A stretch of DNA of 64,000 nucleotides from Prorocentrum cordatum (GCA_963575745.1 CAUYUJ010012102.1:290378-354377), one strand, 5' to 3'. Positions 33,749-44,934 are shown, numbered from the stretch's first letter. Notes: generated by a model not told the origin, from the sequence alone. A program made the numbers and translations.

Positions 33749-33775
33749 ACGGCGACGACGACGACGACCCCGACG
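33636..33775 (+). repeat. (GAC)n/(GCC GAC)n microsatellite
   Basis: ACG/GCC triplets, with poly-Thr, Arg and Pro frames forward and poly-Val, Ser and Arg frames reverse. Confidence 0.95.
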
Positions 33776-33938
33776 AAGCGCGGGCTGCCACCGAGTGGCC
33801 TGCGCGATGGCTGTCTGGGCGTCCTTGGCGTCCTGAGCGGGGCTGGAGGCCGCAAGCCGCCTCGCCCGCCCCTGTCGCCGTGCTGCCAAATGCTCCCCGA
33901 GGGAGCAGGCTGCGTGGGCGCCGGGACGTGCCCAAGAA

Positions 33939-34119
33939 CCCAGACATCCGGCGTCGCGAACAAATCTAGACGGAAGTCTTTCTTAGCTTTCTGCCTCCCG
34001 GGGCACTTACAGGGCCACGGGACCGTCAAACAACGATTCGGGATGAAAGACTGGTCCCGGGGAAGTGGCCGAGAGGGCGGGTGTCCGTCTCGGAAAAAAT
34101 TAGACCCTGGATGTCTGGG
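33939..34119 (+). mobile_element. element K1 (family K)
   Basis: 181 bp with inverted ends CCCAGACATCC and GGATGTCTGGG. The interior word CACGGGACCGTCAAACAACG aligns with K2. It is flanked on both sides by AA, a possible 2-bp duplication. Confidence 0.65.
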
Positions 34120-34662
34120 AACCTGTGGGGGTGTCGAGAGGCATGGCTTGGTCATCACCCCATCCAATCAAACCGTGATACATGCATAGCAACGCACTGG
34201 CACCTTCGTGGAATGGAATTGCAAGGGTACGCAACTTGTCCAGATTTGCACTCATGCCCATCATGTCCATGGGTGGTCCGAGTGCTCACACCCACGCGAG
34301 TGTGCGCGCGACTTCCATGTCGAGCCTCGATGCCTTGTAACATGACTTGACTCTGCCAGACACATGAACATTGTACACTGACGTGCTTGTTCAAACGCAA
34401 GCCATGCATCATTGCTCACAAACGCCGCTGCCAAAAAAGCCGGAAGGCTGTTCGCTCCTCCACAGCCGCCGCATTCTCCTTCGAGCCGGCCTCGCGTGCG
34501 CAGGCTGGCAGCACGCAGAGGCAGGACGCAGGCAGGCAGGGCGCAGGCCGGCAGGATATGGAGGCAGGCCGGCCGCGCTGGGGAGGATGGACACAAGGTG
34601 CGTGCGGGGAGGGCAGGTGCGCTGAAGGTGGCAAGAGAGGGGCTGCGAGGGGGCGCAAGGGG
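34120..34662. other. no recognisable feature
   Basis: Mixed-composition sequence; GCAGGC-rich near 34510-34560. Confidence 0.4.
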
Positions 34663-34800
34663 CTCGCCATCGCTCGGGCGTCCATTCCCTGTGTGTTTTT
34701 TTTTTTCCGGCTTCGTGCGTGCTTTTTTCGCCAAGTGATCAAGGATGCTCCTCGAGGGTCCTCGCCGAAGGACGAATGCACACGGCCGAGCGATGCCAAG
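34663..34800 (+). mobile_element. element B2 (family B)
   Basis: 138 bp with ends CTCGCCATCGCTCGGGCGTCC and GGCCGAGCGATGCCAAG. The T-rich centre with TTCGTGCGTGCTTTTTTCGCC and TGATCAAGGATG is conserved. Confidence 0.85.
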
Positions 34801-34964
34801 GGGGAGGGGCTCCCGCGAGCGCGTCCACCAGCACCGCACTGGGCACACACAGCCCTGCCCGCTCCGTCCCCGCCTTGGCTCGAGAGGTGCGTCGGGGAGC
34901 TCGCGCTTTAGGTGCCCCCACGTACCACCCTCGTGCACCATGCGGTGCTCCCCTCCGCGCACCT

Positions 34965-35093
34965 GCTTGCCATCGCTCGGACGTCCATTTCGCGTGCATG
35001 TTTCGGTTCCGTGCGTGTTTTTTTTGCTCGATGGTCCAGGATGGTCCTTGATGGTTCTCGCCGAGAAAAAATGCACACGTCCGAGCGATGCAA
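34965..35093 (+). mobile_element. element B3 (family B)
   Basis: 129 bp with ends CTTGCCATCGCTCGGACGT and ACGTCCGAGCGATGCAA. It lies only 164 bp from B2 in the same orientation. Flanks ACCTG and GCCTG may be a 5-bp duplication with one mismatch. Confidence 0.85.
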
Positions 35094-35204
35094 GGCCTGT
35101 CATCCTCACTCAGCGTCGCTTATCGCTGGCCTCGCTGGGTGGTTGTAGTGCCCCCTTTTCACGTGCGAGGCCGAGGCCGCAGCTGAGTACCCTCCAACAT
35201 GACC

Positions 35205-35395
35205 GCGAGGCAGGGGAGGGAGGGGGAGGGGCAACGCGGCCACTCTTGGCCCACGTAACTGGGGCATCCAGTCGAAAGGCAGTGGAGGCAGGGGAGGGAG
35301 GGGAGGGGAGGGGAGGGGAGGGAGGGAGGGAGGGGGAGGGGCAACGCAGCCACTCTTGGCCCACGTAACTGGGGCATGTAGACGAAAGGTCGGGC
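35205..35395 (+). repeat. tandem duplication of about 120 bp
   Basis: The segment GGGGCAACGCGGCCACTCTT to AACTGGGGCAT (from 35226) recurs from 35338 with few changes. A GGGGA-rich spacer separates the copies. Confidence 0.75.
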
Positions 35396-35799
35396 GGCAC
35401 AGCCCCTTTCGCACCCGGGCCACCATGGCCTTCCTGTCCTCTGCCTCCCTGCCGCTCGCGCAGACAGCATGGCGGCCCTGACGCCAAGGCAGAGAGCTCG
35501 ACCGGCTAGCCTGGCGGATCTCCGTCGCCTCCTGTTGGCATGCGAGCAGAAGTCACAACACATGTTTGTGGCAGCGGGCCGTGCATGAGCAATAGCTTCA
35601 GGGCTCCCAAATGGTCCAGGCCACGCGTTGGAATACCCACTCGGACTGTGAGACAACGACTCCTGAGCATGATGATGCATTCAATCCGAACCGAATCCAA
35701 ATTCGGCGGGTATCTAGGTCCCAGAGCTTCAGTATGCGTGTCGAAGGCTGAATGCGCTGACCTTACGAAGCCCCAAGGGAACACAATGTTTGTCCTTTC
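35396..35799. other. no recognisable feature
   Basis: About 400 bp of single-copy-looking sequence. Confidence 0.4.
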
Positions 35800-36315
35800 T
35801 GGCCTCCAAGATGACCCTGCCAGATCGACACGTTCAGACACCCCAACCTCAGACCCCCACGTGATCCCAAAAGGCTCCCGAGCCGGCTCAAGGCGTCCAA
35901 GACGCTCCCAAGAGCCCCCCACGACAGCTCCCACGAGGCTCCCAACAGAGCCCCAAGATACCCCAACCTGCTCCCAAGAGGTGCCAATGCACCCGAGAGG
36001 CCCCCAATACAGCCCGAAGAGTCTTCAAGCGGCTCGCAAGATGACTCAAAATTCCCCCAACACATCTCTAGAGGCCGCAAGGAGGCGTCCAAGATGGTCT
36101 AAGAAGCCCTTAGTCTGCCAAGGGAACAACCACAAGGCCCTCAATACGACCAGTACGGGCCCAGGGAGACAGCCAAGACGGCCTAATATGCCCCAGCGAC
36201 GTCAGGAGGCATCCAAAGAAACTCCCAAAAGACTCCAACGCCTCCAAACTCCAAGGCCCCCAAGACGAGCGCATATGCCCGAGACACCCACAATACGACC
36301 AAATGTGCATCTAAA
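35800..36315 (+). repeat. CCCAAGA-type repeat cloud
   Basis: Units such as GGCTCCCAACAGAGCCCC and CCTCCAAGATGACCC; a somewhat more diverged block. Confidence 0.6.
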
Positions 36316-36552
36316 AAGGCAACACTCCCAATAATGATGCCACATTGCTTTCAATATGGCGTGACTATTTCACCCGCTTCTCTCGATCGTCCCCAATACT
36401 GGACCACACGGGACCAGGTCACACCACACAATGCTGACATCAGAGTGAAGGGGCCGAACGGTCATTCACTGTCCCTGGGTGCGTGGCTGAAATGGGGGTG
36501 CGCGATGCGGATTGTTGTTGCGCTGTTGTTGATGTTGTTAACGTCGTCGTCC

Positions 36553-36695
36553 CACTCGCGACCCGCCCGCGACCCACCCGCGACCCACCCGCGACCCACT
36601 CACGACCCACCCACGACCCACTCGTGACACACCCACGACCCAGCGGCGACCCAGCGGCGACCCACCCGCGACCCACCCGCGACCCGCCCGCGACC
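36553..36695 (+). repeat. 11-bp minisatellite
   Basis: About 13 copies of GACCCACCCGC and variants. The 33-bp triple unit gives an 11-residue protein repeat in each frame. Confidence 0.92.
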
Positions 36696-37700
36696 AAGTC
36701 AAAACGGAGGAGACAGGCTTGAACAGAACAGAGCACGGGAGAATGCCACGTGTCCACAGGTGTGCCCATCGCGGACTGCGGACACGTGGGTGGAATGACT
36801 AAGCTCACGCGGTAGGCGAGGACTATGTGTAGAATGAGTTAAGAAAAACTGAGGCAGGAGTAACATATGAGACATGAATACAATGAGGATGGAGCCTTCG
36901 ATGGCGGGGGACGAGAGCCGATGAGGCCATGTCGTGCAGACCAGATCGGCACACATGCCTGTCCGCCGATTATGTCAGATGCGACAACACGCTCCCAAAT
37001 GACACCATACCATACCAGTTAACGTGTTTGAGCATGAAGCCTCACGAAAAGCGAGGGAGACACTGATCGCGGATGGGCTGCTGGGGAAACTTTTTTGGTC
37101 GCGGCCACCAGCGAGCGCGCAGGCGGCGAGAGAAACTGTCCGGGCCGACGGGGCAACCTAATTAGCTACTGAGCGCAGCACGAGCCGGCCGGGCCAAACT
37201 GCTGGGCAAACGCGGAACGTTTAGAATCAAATTACAAAATCGTCCTGTATAAGTCGAGGATATTACTACAGGTCGACGTTGCGACTTTGATGGGTAAAAG
37301 CATGCGTATGAACCAAATTCAAGCTGATGCCTATGCGCCGATCCCAGCCATCGCACGTCTGGTACGCTTCGCACATTCACTTGACTCAACGCGCATGAGC
37401 ATAATCGGCACCTTCATGTGCTCTTCCAAGGTGGCCACCATCTCATTTGCGTCCTGCCGCACGAAAACAACCACGGGAGACATCCAAGCTTGCCGTTCCT
37501 AGTGCAGCGGTATACACATTGCATCATTACTTTCATCACGCATGCAACCTCGATAAACTTACCACAGTGCATACAAAGCGACATGCACTCGTTGGAGGCC
37601 AAGGCCGTACATTCTCACTGGATGACCCACGCCACCCGAATCCATTCAGAAACAGATGACCAAACCTAAATGTACGCATTCACGAAGGCAAGCAACAATA
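36696..37700. other. no recognisable gene; lower GC
   Basis: 1 kb of single-copy-looking, less GC-rich sequence. The longest frames are 60-85 codons, without motifs. Confidence 0.4.
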
Positions 37701-37866
37701 TAGGGCGACGATATCTATACATATCCACTGCTCCCGGCCAGGCCAATCCTGGGCCCAAGAGCTGTGTATACGCCCTCCTGGCTTGGCCAGGGAGGCATAT
37801 ACACCGCTCCTGGGCCCAGGATGGGCCTGGCCAGGAGCAGTGGATATGCATAGATCTCGTCGCCCC
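37701..37866. mobile_element. near-perfect 166-bp palindromic fold-back element (R)
   Basis: Two arms of about 80 bp: the left arm GGGCGACGATATCTATACAT continuing through CCACTGCTCCCGGCCAGGCC, and the right arm its reverse complement with few mismatches. The arms meet near CCTCCTGGCTTGGCCAGGGAGG. Flanked by a 6-bp duplication ACAATA (37695-37700 and 37867-37872). The centre is similar to text at 44017-44060. No coding capacity. If transcribed it would form one long hairpin. Confidence 0.85.
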
Positions 37867-38087
37867 ACAATACGGACCCATTGAGAGAAACGACAGGCGT
37901 GCGCACAACGGAAAGACGAGCAGTGTACGGGACATGGTCCTCGATCTCCTCCGCCAGGAGTGTGGCCTGCGCCGCAGGCCAAGACAGTGCGATCCACACA
38001 CAACACCATGCCCGAGACATGGCCATTGACCGCGTGGGCGAGCGCTGGAAAACGGGCGACAATGACAATCCATCTGTGGGCTGCCCT

Positions 38088-38273
38088 CCCAGACCCCCTC
38101 GAGTTATGAAAAAATCACGACGCGAGGTTTTTCATGATTTTCGGCCTCTGGGGGCCCTTACCGGCCCTCGGGACCGTCAAAAAACGACTCAGGACGAAAA
38201 ACCGGTCCCGGGGAATGGGTCTGGACCTCTGGGGGTCGACGTCATGAAAAATTCATGACGTCGGGGGTCTGGG
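38088..38273 (+). mobile_element. element K2 (family K)
   Basis: 186 bp with about 35-bp imperfect TIRs (CCCAGACCCCC on the left, GGGGGTCTGGG on the right, each followed by ATGAA/TTCAT text). The interior CTCGGGACCGTCAAAAAACG matches K1. CT flanks both ends, a possible 2-bp duplication like AA at K1. Confidence 0.7.
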
Positions 38274-38699
38274 CTTCACGCGCCGCTCGCTCATCCTCCG
38301 ATACGTTTGCGCCTCTGAAGCCAATGAGCGTTGATGGATCGACCACGCCAACCAAGCCATCTCTCCCCCTTCCTCCCTCCCAGAAACCCACGTCAGTTTC
38401 CCCCCGTGAGGCCATGAGCGAGCAGCATCTGGCCCACCAACTGCGCGAGGCAGGAAAACAACGAGAACCCACCGCTGGAAGCGACGTGTTGCCGGAGGCA
38501 AGTTCGCGAAGCAACTAAAGCAATATTTTGAGTGGTACCAGTCCTGCCAAGAACTACGACTTAATATGCGCAAGTATCTCTCTTGTGAAGCAACCTCCCT
38601 TAAACCCTCCCCACTGGCGCCACGTCACATCCGCCGACCTTTCCTGACGGCCGCCTTTTTGTCCTCAGCTACATCGAAGCAACTAAACATGATTGCGGT
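38274..38699. other. no gene supported
   Basis: A plus frame to 38518 has protein-like hydrophilic composition (ends AMSEQHLAHQLREAGKQREP then about 15 residues), but its only ATG lies inside element K2 and no domain is recognised. Confidence 0.35.
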
Positions 38700-38970
38700 T
38701 TGCCCCTTCGGCTTCTTAGACTTGGGGGTTCCCGAGGGCTTCAAGACAACCCAAGACGCCCTGAAAGCGGCCACAGAGGCACAACAACGCTCCAAAAGGA
38801 CTTCAAACAGGCTCCCATGAGAGCCTCCAGGAGCACGACTGAATCATATCCGTTTGGTCTTCGACAAAACTTAACGTTCCCGCTTTATGTGGCATTTTGG
38901 GAACCTACGACGGCTCAAGAAGCCCCACATAGCGTCTCAAGTCTGCCCAAAAGATCCCGCGACGGCCCCC
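38700..38970 (+). repeat. CCCAAGA-type repeat cloud
   Basis: Units such as ACAACCCAAGACGCCC and TGCCCAAAAGATCCC. Confidence 0.5.
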
Positions 38971-39059
38971 GAGGACGGGGCTCGTGTCCGTCGTCAGCCT
39001 CTTCCTTGGTGGTCCACCCCAATCCACGATTGCACGGGCGAGTTCGCATGGCACCAGTG

Positions 39060-39268
39060 TGGACGACCCAAATGACTACGGGAACAAAAAATACGATGCG
39101 AAACAACAAATGTTGTCCAAAACTGACACCGGCCGCTGTTGGGCAGGCGGCCTTCTGCCTCAAATGAACAAGGCAAGCGTCGGCACCAACAACAACCTTT
39201 GTTCGAAATGGGCACGGACTACTGTCGGACTTCGTACCCAATTTTCCCGTACCCATGTCGATCGTCCC
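39060..39268 (+). mobile_element. element F3 (family F, eroded)
   Basis: Follows F2 in order (TGGACGACCCAAATG, GCGAAACAACAAATGTTGTCC, CGGCCGCTGTTGGGCAGGCGG, GTACCCATGTCGATCGTCC). The inverted ends have decayed and no target duplication remains. Confidence 0.65.
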
Positions 39269-39654
39269 GAACCAACGCGTGCCCCCTTCATAAGACTGCG
39301 GCTGGCATGTCGGCCGCCGGTGACGATCTAGGCTTGCCCACTTGCCGCAACCCCGCACCGACGGGGGCCCCGAAGTGTCGGGCAGCTTGCAGCCTCCTCC
39401 TCGGCCGTGGCCGCCCTGCCAGGAGTCGTTTGACGCAGGGTGCCCGCCCGGAGCCGCCGTGGCTGTGCCTCGGATCCCGCCCTGCCTGTTTTGCCCGCCT
39501 TCGGCGGAGGGCGTCCAGGCCAGAGGCAGCCCAGCCTGTCGACGTCAGAGAGAGGGCGCGTTTCACGGGTTCTTGCCTTGGGAACTTCCAGCGGCGCGTT
39601 CAAAACGGGGGATAGGCCCCTCATCCCGAACACCCCCGTCGGACAACCCCCCCC

Positions 39655-39845
39655 TTCGGCGCCGGCGCCGGCGCCGGCGCTGGCGGCCGCCAGCAAGCGC
39701 CGACGGCGGGGGCGCAGCGACGATGGCCAGAGGCAGCCCAAAGTGGGGTTCAACCCCCCCCCCTGGTGCCGGCGCCGGCGCTGGCGCTGGCGGCGGCCAG
39801 CAGCGCCAGCGCTGGCGCCAGCGACGGCGAGGACGCAGCGACGAT
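39655..39845 (+). repeat. (GCCGGC)n blocks and local direct repeat
   Basis: A segment beginning with GCCGGCGCCGGCGCTGGCGG and ending GCAGCGACGAT occurs twice (39658-39724 and 39769-39845). Confidence 0.75.
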
Positions 39846-39864
39846 TACCACCACTACCGCCACC

Positions 39865-40425
39865 ACCGCCTCAATCCACCACCAGCACCACCAACCCACC
39901 AAACGACCACCAACACCACCACCACCACAGCCACCACCACCACCACCACAGCCACCACCACCACAGCAACAATCGCCACCACCACAACTCACCATCACCA
40001 CACCACCACAAAAACTCACCACCACTACCACCACCACCACCACAATCTACCACAACCACCAGCACCAGCGCCACAACCACCACCACCGCCACCACAACCC
40101 ACCACCACCGCAAACCACCACACCACCACCGCCATCACCACCGCCACCACAACCATCACCAGCACCACCTATACAAACCACCGCCACCACCACAACCCAC
40201 CACCACCACCACCACAAACAACCACCACACCACCACCTGACCACCACAAAACCACTACCAGCACCAGCACCAGCACCAACACCAGCACCAGCACCAGCAC
40301 CACCACCAGCACCACCCACCACCACACCCACCACCACCACAACAAACCACAAATACCAACACCACCACAACCACCACCACCGCCACCACCACCACCACAA
40401 CCCACCACCACCACCACCGTCGTCC
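39865..40425 (+). repeat. (ACC)n array, about 560 bp
   Basis: ACC triplets with ACA, AGC and GCC variants. It accounts for the His/Pro/Thr frames forward and the Trp/Val/Gly frames reverse. Confidence 0.97.
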
Positions 40426-40748
40426 TCGTCGACGCTCCCCGCCGCCGCCGCTCGCCGCCGCAGGCGCCGGCGCCAGCCCAGAAAAAGAAATAGTCGTCCC
40501 CGCCGCCGCCGCCAGCCGCCGCCGACGCAGGCGCCGGCCCGAGGAGAGGGAGAGAGGAGAAGTAGGGGAGGAAAGGGGGGGTTCGAATCCCCACCCCCTC
40601 CGTCACGGACGGGAGGGGGGGGGGGCGCTCGAACCCCCCCCCCCTTCCATCCAGGGGGGGAGGGTTCCCAACGCACCCCCCTCCAAGCGACCACAGAACG
40701 CGCTCTTTCCCACGTCAACTACTCATGCGGCCTCCCAGCACGGACCTA

Positions 40749-40910
40749 TGAAGGGGCCCTGGGACACACAAAAAATACAGACAAATAACAGGATTCCCAA
40801 TATTTTCGTACATTTTGTAAATTTTTGCCTTCCCCGCCACTTCCCATATTTTCCCATATTTTCGGGGGAATCGACGATTCATTGTGTCTGTGTGTTTTTT
40901 CCCTCCTGAG
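40749..40910 (+). mobile_element. element A6 (family A)
   Basis: 162 bp with ends TGAAGGGGCCCTGGGACACA and TTTTTTCCCTCCTGAG. The core GGGGGAATCGACGATTCATT is conserved. Perfect 4-bp duplication CCTA (40745-40748 and 40911-40914). Confidence 0.92.
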
Positions 40911-41110
40911 CCTAGAGAGGGCCTCAAGAAGGCCCTGAGGATCCGAGGGCGTCAAATGGCAAAAAGAGCGCGCTGAGACGGCTCAGGAGGCCCCCCGACG
41001 GGGCCCTGAGGGCCTCCCCCCTTCGAGGGCCCAAGAGGCCCTCACGAGGCCCCCGAGAGGACTCCAACAGACAATATATCTCCCCCAGAGGCTCCCAACA
41101 CACTCCATCA
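40911..41110 (+). repeat. CCCAAGA-type repeat cloud
   Basis: Units such as GGCCCAAGAGGCCC and CCTCAAGAAGGCCC. Confidence 0.5.
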
Positions 41111-41645
41111 TGCACAAACTTTCCGCGCTCTGGACGGGCACCCCCACGAAGCGACGGAATCACAGAGAGAAGGCACCTCCTACTCCGCCTCCTGTCTCAT
41201 CGCGTTCCCTTTCTCCTCGACATATCTGTCTCCTTCCCCAACCACCATCTAGTCCACATGTCTCCTCCTCATCCTCCCCGACCTCTCTACCGCGTCCTCC
41301 TGCTTGCCATGATCCCCAGCCTCCGCCTCCTCCCTCCTCCATCTGATCCTCTTTTAAACCACTCAATGATCTGTCACTGAGTCCAACTTTGACGCGCGAA
41401 GGAATCCGAAATCGATGAGATCTCCGATGCCGTACACTCATGATGCTGGCAATGCGGCGAACAACGCAATCAGAGCTGGCCCTCAATGGGTGAAACCCTC
41501 TGGGCCTGTGCAAAGCCCAAAAACAAAGAAACAATAAAGACTGGGCCCCGATGCTACCATAGGCGTGGCCAGACCCGGTGGGGCCACCAGGACACACAAC
41601 ACGACTGGGCACCTCACGGCAGGACCTCCCGGGCCACCACTAACA
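41111..41645. other. no recognisable feature
   Basis: About 530 bp, C-rich near 41200-41340, then ordinary sequence. Confidence 0.4.
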
Positions 41646-41833
41646 TCGGGGGCGGCCAAGAGGGAGGCGCCCAAGAGGGGGGGGGGGGGGCGCAAAGCAT
41701 TGCCGGCGGCATACGCGCGGCCCAAGAGGGGGGTCAGGGACGTAATGAGATAAGAAGAGGCGCCATGACATCTGAGGACCCATGCCATGATATCCCCCCC
41801 CCTAGTCGTCACCCCCCTCTTGGCCGCCCCCGA
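41646..41833 (+). mobile_element. element C3 (family C)
   Basis: 188 bp with ends TCGGGGGCGGCCAAGAGGG and CCCTCTTGGCCGCCCCCGA, a 19-base near-perfect TIR, the best of the family. Flanks TAACA and GAACA match at four of five bases. The core AAGAAGAGGCGCCATG is shared. Confidence 0.88.
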
Positions 41834-41904
41834 GAACACCCCGCGGGCATGCAAGGCCGGGGCACACGAAACACAGCACACGTAGGCAGCGACGTACGGC
41901 CGGT

Positions 41905-42235
41905 ACAGGGCAAGTTTTAATACCTTGGATCTTTAAATATAGGATGTTTATACACGATTAATGTATGAATAATTTTTGATGCATGAACTCCTCGTTGTTG
42001 TTCATACTCAATCCCTGCACTTTTCAATACATGGTCCGCACGCGGAGCATGTATAAAAAACGGCGCTGTACACCCTGCGAAATGCTTAAGGAATCATGGG
42101 TTAAGAAATTCAGAGTCTCAGAATTTGAATAAAAACCCAGAAAGCTTCTATCACAATCGTAGGATTTACATTGAAACATTAAGAATAATCGAGACTCTGG
42201 CCGAAAACGTAAGTTTTCTTAAGCATCGCCTAAGG
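41905..42235. other. AT-rich island
   Basis: About 330 bp whose composition falls to roughly 30% GC (18-19 G/C per 60 in lines 41941 and 42121), against a strongly GC-rich surround. A plus frame (42125 on) begins NKNPESFYHNRRIYIETLRI and contains a GTAAGT word at about 42208. Possible explanations are an inserted organellar fragment, an AT-rich regulatory or intronic segment, or a foreign insert. None can be decided here. Confidence 0.75.
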
Positions 42236-42393
42236 TGTACGGCCCTTGTGCTACCAGCCGGCAGTGTGATGCAGGAGCGAGCGGGGCTTCCTCGCCACGG
42301 CGGGCCTCGGCCACGAGCCGGCTCTCCCCCTCACCGATGCCGCAGGGACGGCGCGCACGCCGGAGCCTCCCCAGGAGACAGCAAGGTCCTTCT

Positions 42394-42557
42394 TGAAGGG
42401 GAACTGGAACACACAAATAAATACACACAAATAAACATATCCTCCATGTTTTCCCATATTTTCTGGGTTCCTGTCTTCCCCCCCACTTCCCATATTTTCT
42501 CATATTTTCCTGGGAATCGACGATTAATTGTGTCTGTGTGTTTTTTCCTCTCCTGAC
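42394..42557 (+). mobile_element. element A7 (family A)
   Basis: 164 bp with ends TGAAGGGGAACTGGAACACA and TTTTTTCCTCTCCTGAC. The core GGGAATCGACGATTAATTGT is conserved. Perfect 4-bp duplication TTCT (42390-42393 and 42558-42561). Confidence 0.9.
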
Positions 42558-43830
42558 TTCTGTCAGCGTCTCGGCCATGCCAGACGAGCGGGCCCCCGCG
42601 GGCCACGAGCCCCAACACGCCAGGGCAACCACGATTCTGAGGGGGAAAACACAAGCCTACCTCGCTTCTGACCACCCTCGCTTCCAAGAGATACCGAGCG
42701 ATGCCGAACTCTGGCCAGTACTGGTCAGGCCGCTTGACGAGGGGGCGCGTGGTATGACTTGGTTTTGCCTGGAAGCGAAAGCGGGGTAGGTAGTTCACGC
42801 TCCGAGATTCGGACCCCACGGGCAAGGCTGTTTGCGCCGCCGGGAACCCAGACACACAAGGGAAACCAGGGCGGGCACTCCTTGGGCGGGAATCTGCTCA
42901 CCACCGCGACAGCGATCACCCAAGGATACCTCATGCCAGGACCCTAAGGGGCAGGGCCATGAGCCAACGCGAAACCCGACGCACAGGTGAAGTCAAGGCG
43001 AGCGGGCGGAATCCCATAAGCGACCATGAGTCTATGGGCGACCTATGACGAATCCGAGACCCTATGAGCCGATGGACAGGAACCTGTGGGCCACCGTGAA
43101 AATCAAGGCTGGCACCCTATGGGACACCTGCGTACCAAACCAACGGAGAAAAAAACGAGGGCAAACACGGTTTAGGGACAACGGTGTGGATGCTGCTGGG
43201 AAGAAGCCTCAATCTACGAGAAGCATCATGTTCGGCAACAGGGGGGGAAGTACAAGGGTGCTAGAAGGCGCCCATGTCCCACTAGAGGGTGAGAAGTAAG
43301 ACGACGCACGGCTGTCCAACGAAGGACACAACACAAGGGCCTTACGACACACGCCCATGTATCGAGTGTCAGACTTCACCGATAGTGGCACTGCAACGCC
43401 GCACCGAGTGAGCCTGTACTCACGTCGGCTAGACCCTAATCCACGCGCAAGTATTACCAAGAGCCTGAGCAGCGCGAGCCCCGTCACGATCGCGCATACA
43501 GGTGGCTCGAAGGGACCACACGACCCCTGCCAGGCAACAGTGTCCCTCAGCGCCGAACATAATTAATGCCGCCAACAAGCTCACGGGCCCTTCATTGAAG
43601 TTCAAATACGCTGGCAATTCCAACCTGACCACCTGCTGAGGTGCGCCCGGCTCGCTCACGAGCGCTGCCGTCAGAACGGCGAGCGAAGGAAGGCAGGCAG
43701 GCAGGAAGGAACCAAGATACCAGCTGGAGGCCACGACATCCCGCTGATGAGCACGACGAGCCAGCATCGGGCGTCGAAATCGGCACACACCCACCGCCCC
43801 CTGGCCGAGCCCTTCCTGGACCAAGGAACT
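42558..43830. other. no recognisable gene
   Basis: 1.27 kb of single-copy-looking sequence without low complexity. Frames reach 131 codons on the minus strand but show no motif. Confidence 0.4.
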
Positions 43831-44016
43831 GTACTCCAGACTTCGTAATAAAGGGAGGGTGGTCTCATTTCGGGGGAGGTCTCTTCCGGGCTATCTTGGA
43901 GGGCCTGGGGGGTCTGGGGACGATGTTTTGGAGGGTTCTCCCACGGGGGGGGGGTCTAAAACTTCTCGTCTGGGAGGGTTGAGACCCCCTCCCTTTTTTT
44001 ACGAAATCTGGAGTAC
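43831..44016. mobile_element. fold-back element P
   Basis: 186 bp with inverted ends GTACTCCAGACTTCGTAA (left) and TTACGAAATCTGGAGTAC (right). The inversion continues inward (AAAGGGAGGG, GTCTCA) for about 37 bp. No duplication found. The sequence just to the right (44017-44060) resembles the centre of palindrome R. Confidence 0.8.
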
Positions 44017-44076
44017 ATACGCGCTCCTGGCCAAGCCAGGAGGGCGTGGCGTAGGCACCGCTGCTGGACACGTATA

Positions 44077-44270
44077 TCGGGAGCGGCCAAGAGGGGGGTG
44101 TCCAAGAGGGGGGGGTGCAAATCATGACCCGCGGCATGTGCGCGGCCCAGCGGGGGGGCCAGGGACGTAATGAAACAAGAAGAGGCGCCATAAAATCTGG
44201 GGAAATATCATGGCCCCCGCCATGATATCCACCCCCCCCTAGTCATCACCCCCCTCTTTTCCGCCCCCGA
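44077..44270 (+). mobile_element. element C4 (family C)
   Basis: 194 bp with ends TCGGGAGCGGCCAAGAGG and CCTCTTTTCCGCCCCCGA. Perfect 5-bp duplication GTATA (44072-44076 and 44271-44275), which fixes the element's boundaries and the family's duplication length. Confidence 0.93.
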
Positions 44271-44934
44271 GTATAGACACCCTCGCCCCAGAACCAACGC
44301 TTGACCGTCATGCCACCGCCGCCGCCGGGGCAGGTCGCGCCCACCCCGGGCCCGCTCCCGGTGCGGAGGGCGCGGCGCTCCCGCCGGACGCTCCGCCCCC
44401 GTCCGGCAGCTGCCCCGGGCCCGTCGGGCAGGCGTCCCCCGCAGGGGGGCCACGGTGACCGCGCCGACGGCGTGCGCCGCCACGGCCGCCGGGCGCCTCC
44501 TCGGAGCAGCACGAGCGGCCGCGTTCCCCCGGCCCCCCCCTGCGCCTCCGCCGGAGCAGCTCGGCCTGGGCTGTCTGGCAGAGCATCCCTGTCTGGCAGA
44601 GCATCCCCGTGCCGCCTCGACCACCAGGAAGGCGGGGAGTAGCCGCCGCAACCCAGCTTGAGGACGGCAGTGTCCCTGTCAGGTCTGCTGCCCTGGAACG
44701 GCGGCGCACACAGGCTCGGTGAGCCAATCGGCGTGGCACTCCCACACAAGGCCGCGCTGTGGCTGGGCCTGAACGTACCTCTTCGGGTGCGATGCGGCTC
44801 AATCTAGGAAGCCGCAGCCAGGACACTGGCAGGGACGTGTAAGCGGTGAGATGAGGAACATCATCGTCAAGTAGCCGGCGGGCTCGCATCTCGGTGCTCG
44901 ATTTTGGCAGCACTGGAAGGGCGGTAAACCGAAG
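44271..44934. other. no recognisable gene
   Basis: GC-rich to 44640, with a tandem pair of GTCTGGCAGAGCATCCC at about 44568-44607, then ordinary sequence up to the candidate exon. Confidence 0.4.
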
